Source: Stenotrophomonas sp. 57 (GTDB taxonomy: Bacteria; Pseudomonadota; Gammaproteobacteria; Xanthomonadales; Xanthomonadaceae). Taken from it: a stretch of 64,000 bases of DNA. The position numbers were made by a program, and so were the translations under genes. The notes beneath the pieces are model-generated. The model worked only from the letters and a program-made list of their open reading frames with translations. It ran no database searches and was not told the origin of the DNA. This document shows, piece by piece, positions 61,377 to 64,000 of the stretch (positions are counted from its first letter, which is position 1; every line of letters starts with the position of its first letter). The stretch lies in contig NZ_CP127407.1 in assembly GCF_030291075.1 (NCBI RefSeq), forward strand, positions 2,726,001-2,790,000, in the 5' to 3' direction.

Positions 61377-61554
61377 CCCCGCCGTTGAGACCGCGGTGGG
61401 GCAAGGGTTCCCGCCGGGCAGGCAGGAAGCCGCGCATTATGGCGCAGATGGGGTGGCCGGGCAACCGGTAGGCCACCTGGCACCCTGAACCGGGGCGAGC
61501 GCCCAGCCGAGCCCGGGTTGGGCGCTATCAGAACGATCAGGTCCCGCCGGGGCC

Positions 61555-61893
61555 TCAGGCCTTGTCGGCGTCGGTCGTGAAGCTCTCGCCGCAGCCACAC
61601 TCGGCGGTGGCGTTCGGGTTGCTGAACGTGAAGGTCTCACTCAGGCCGTGCTTGCCGAAGTCGATCACCGTGCCGTCCACCAGCGACAGGCTCTTGGCAT
61701 CGACGTAGATCTTCACGCCGTCCTGCTCGAACACGGTATCTCCCTCGCGCTCGTCGCGGGCCAGGTCGGTCACGTGGCCCCAGCCGGAGCAACCGGTCTT
61801 GGTCACGCCGAAACGCAGGCCCAGCGCGCCGGGGGTCTGGGCGACGAAGCGCTGCACGCGCTCGAAGGCAATGGGGGTCAGGCTGACAGCCAT
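61555..61893 (-). CDS. IscA/ErpA-type iron-sulfur cluster carrier
   Basis: A 112-residue A-type carrier with the three Cys C35 (KTGCSGW), C99 and C101 (AECGCGESF) that hold the cluster. It starts MAVSLTPIAFERVQRFVAQT; a start 9 codons upstream is less likely. The family passes [Fe-S] clusters to target proteins. It could be iscA, sufA or erpA; with no isc or suf genes beside it, a symbol is not assigned. Divergent from asnS. Confidence 0.9.
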   Translation of the reverse strand: MAVSLTPIAFERVQRFVAQTPGALGLRFGVTKTGCSGWGHVTDLARDEREGDTVFEQDGVKIYVDAKSLSLVDGTVIDFGKHGLSETFTFSNPNATAECGCGESFTTDADKA

Positions 61894-62021
61894 GAGGCTA
61901 CTCCAGAGGTACGGGGACATTATAAGGAGCCGTTGCCATGAAAAATGCCTCGCAAGCGGAACACTGCAACCGGTAAACTCCCGTGTTCACAGATCGAGTC
62001 GATCAGCAGAGGATTCAAGTC

Positions 62022-63416
<1,395 letters not shown>

Positions 63417-63449
63417 GCCACAGCACACGACCACGGAGGTACTGCCCCC

Positions 63450-63749
63450 ATGACCCTGTTCTTCGCCCTCTGTTTCGTCGGCGTCGCAGTGGCCGGGTTC
63501 AGTGCCTTCGTGATCTTCTGGCCGCTGACCCTGGTGCACGTGCGCGACCGTCATCCGGCGCTCGCCGCGCGCTTTGGCAGCGGCGCCTTCCTCAAGCCCG
63601 ACGCCCTGGGCTGGCTGTTGCGCCGCGACTATCGGCAGCAGCCGGACCGCTCGCTGTCCGGGCTGGCGACGCCGGCCTGGGTATCGCTGCTGACTCTGCT
63701 GGCCGGACTGGGCATGGCCGCCCTGCTCTGGCTGGCCTCGCTCTGGTAA
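63450..63749 (+). CDS. Small two-helix membrane protein, unknown function
   Basis: A 99-residue protein with membrane helices at about residues 3-28 (LFFALCFVGVAVAGFSAFVI) and 76-97 (VSLLTLLAGLGMAALLWLAS) and a short basic loop between them (HVRDRHPALAARFG). CACGGAGG lies 12 bases before the ATG. It is 33 bases after asnS and 7 before the next gene, so it may be in one transcript with them. No family recognised. Confidence 0.7.
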   Translation: MTLFFALCFVGVAVAGFSAFVIFWPLTLVHVRDRHPALAARFGSGAFLKPDALGWLLRRDYRQQPDRSLSGLATPAWVSLLTLLAGLGMAALLWLASLW

Positions 63750-63756
63750 CACATCC

Positions 63757-64000
63757 ATGAATGACATCACCGCCTCGCGCGACAGCTGGTGGCTGGCCAG
63801 CCTCGGCAACACCCTGATCTGGGCGCGTCTGCGCGTGCGCCCGGCCGGCACCGCCGAAGTGCTCGACAGCGATGGCAACACGCTGAGCTACGACAGCGAA
63901 GACACCGCCCGTTCGCAGCTGTTCGACGCCGAGTTCGTCGAGTACGACGGCCTGGACGAGGAGGACGCGCTGGTGCGCGGCTTCAGCCTGCACGAAGTGC
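63757..64000 (+). CDS. Hypothetical protein, cut by the window end
   Basis: An open frame of 81 residues so far (MNDITASRDSWWLASLGNTL; then GTAEVLDSDGNTLSYDSEDT and DAEFVEYDGLDEEDALV), running off the end at 64000. It is acidic and soluble without signal peptide. It starts 7 bases after the small membrane-protein gene and is probably co-transcribed with it. Function unknown; the family cannot be judged from this part. Confidence 0.6.
   Translation, partial: MNDITASRDSWWLASLGNTLIWARLRVRPAGTAEVLDSDGNTLSYDSEDTARSQLFDAEFVEYDGLDEEDALVRGFSLHEV

Overview
The window is chromosomal DNA from a GC-rich gammaproteobacterium of the Xanthomonadaceae, most likely Stenotrophomonas maltophilia or a close relative. 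The clues are many short palindromic repeats headed by GTAG (the SMAG/REP elements of S. maltophilia), a RAYT transposase gene flanked by them, a GyrA with Gln at position 83, a complete hut cluster with the HutF/HutG route, and the xanthomonad order smc-zipA-ligA and mtnA-gyrA. No prophage, plasmid gene, CRISPR array or rRNA was seen. There is one tRNA gene, tRNA-Ser(UGA).

Layout. 0-7 kb: a secreted Cys-rich peptide, tRNA-Ser, a DUF4241 protein, a LysR regulator divergent from an azoreductase, an SH3-like protein, serS and two TonB-family proteins. 7-11 kb: the serC-pheA-aroA amino-acid cluster on the minus strand. 11-14 kb: an FHA membrane protein, two PHA-granule genes and a membrane protein with a nuclease-like domain. 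14-21.6 kb: the histidine utilisation cluster, with hutF-hutC divergent from hutI-hutH-hutG-hutU across a HutC-type operator. 21.7-45 kb is accessory in character: two serine hydrolases, a TonB-dependent receptor, a three-gene operon of secreted or membrane proteins that contains a decayed duplicate, a TetR/thioesterase pair, a Tat-exported agmatine deiminase with a LysR regulator, a GDSL esterase, a putative zinc protease, an S9 peptidase, a HipA-like kinase with a DUF3037 partner, a frameshifted DUF4952-like gene, the RAYT and a PQQ glucose dehydrogenase. 45-64 kb is mostly housekeeping: gyrA, mtnA, a DUF3011 protein, epmA with a GNAT gene, ligA, a Tat-exported aminotransferase, zipA, smc, rpsF-rpsR-rplI, an IscA/ErpA-type protein, asnS and two small unknown genes, the last cut by the window end.

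How the genes work together. HutH, HutU, HutI, HutF and HutG form the five-step route from histidine to glutamate, repressed by HutC. SerC, PheA and AroA supply serine, phenylalanine and chorismate. The PHA-system protein and the phasin belong to polyhydroxyalkanoate granules. SMC, ZipA and LigA serve chromosome and division functions. Two genes appear broken by frameshifts (26042-26604 and 40798-41282). Most intergenic gaps hold one or two REP palindromes from at least four sequence subfamilies. The least understood parts are the HipA-like/DUF3037 pair, the paralog operon at 25.5-27.4 kb, and the exported PLP aminotransferase placed between zipA and ligA.
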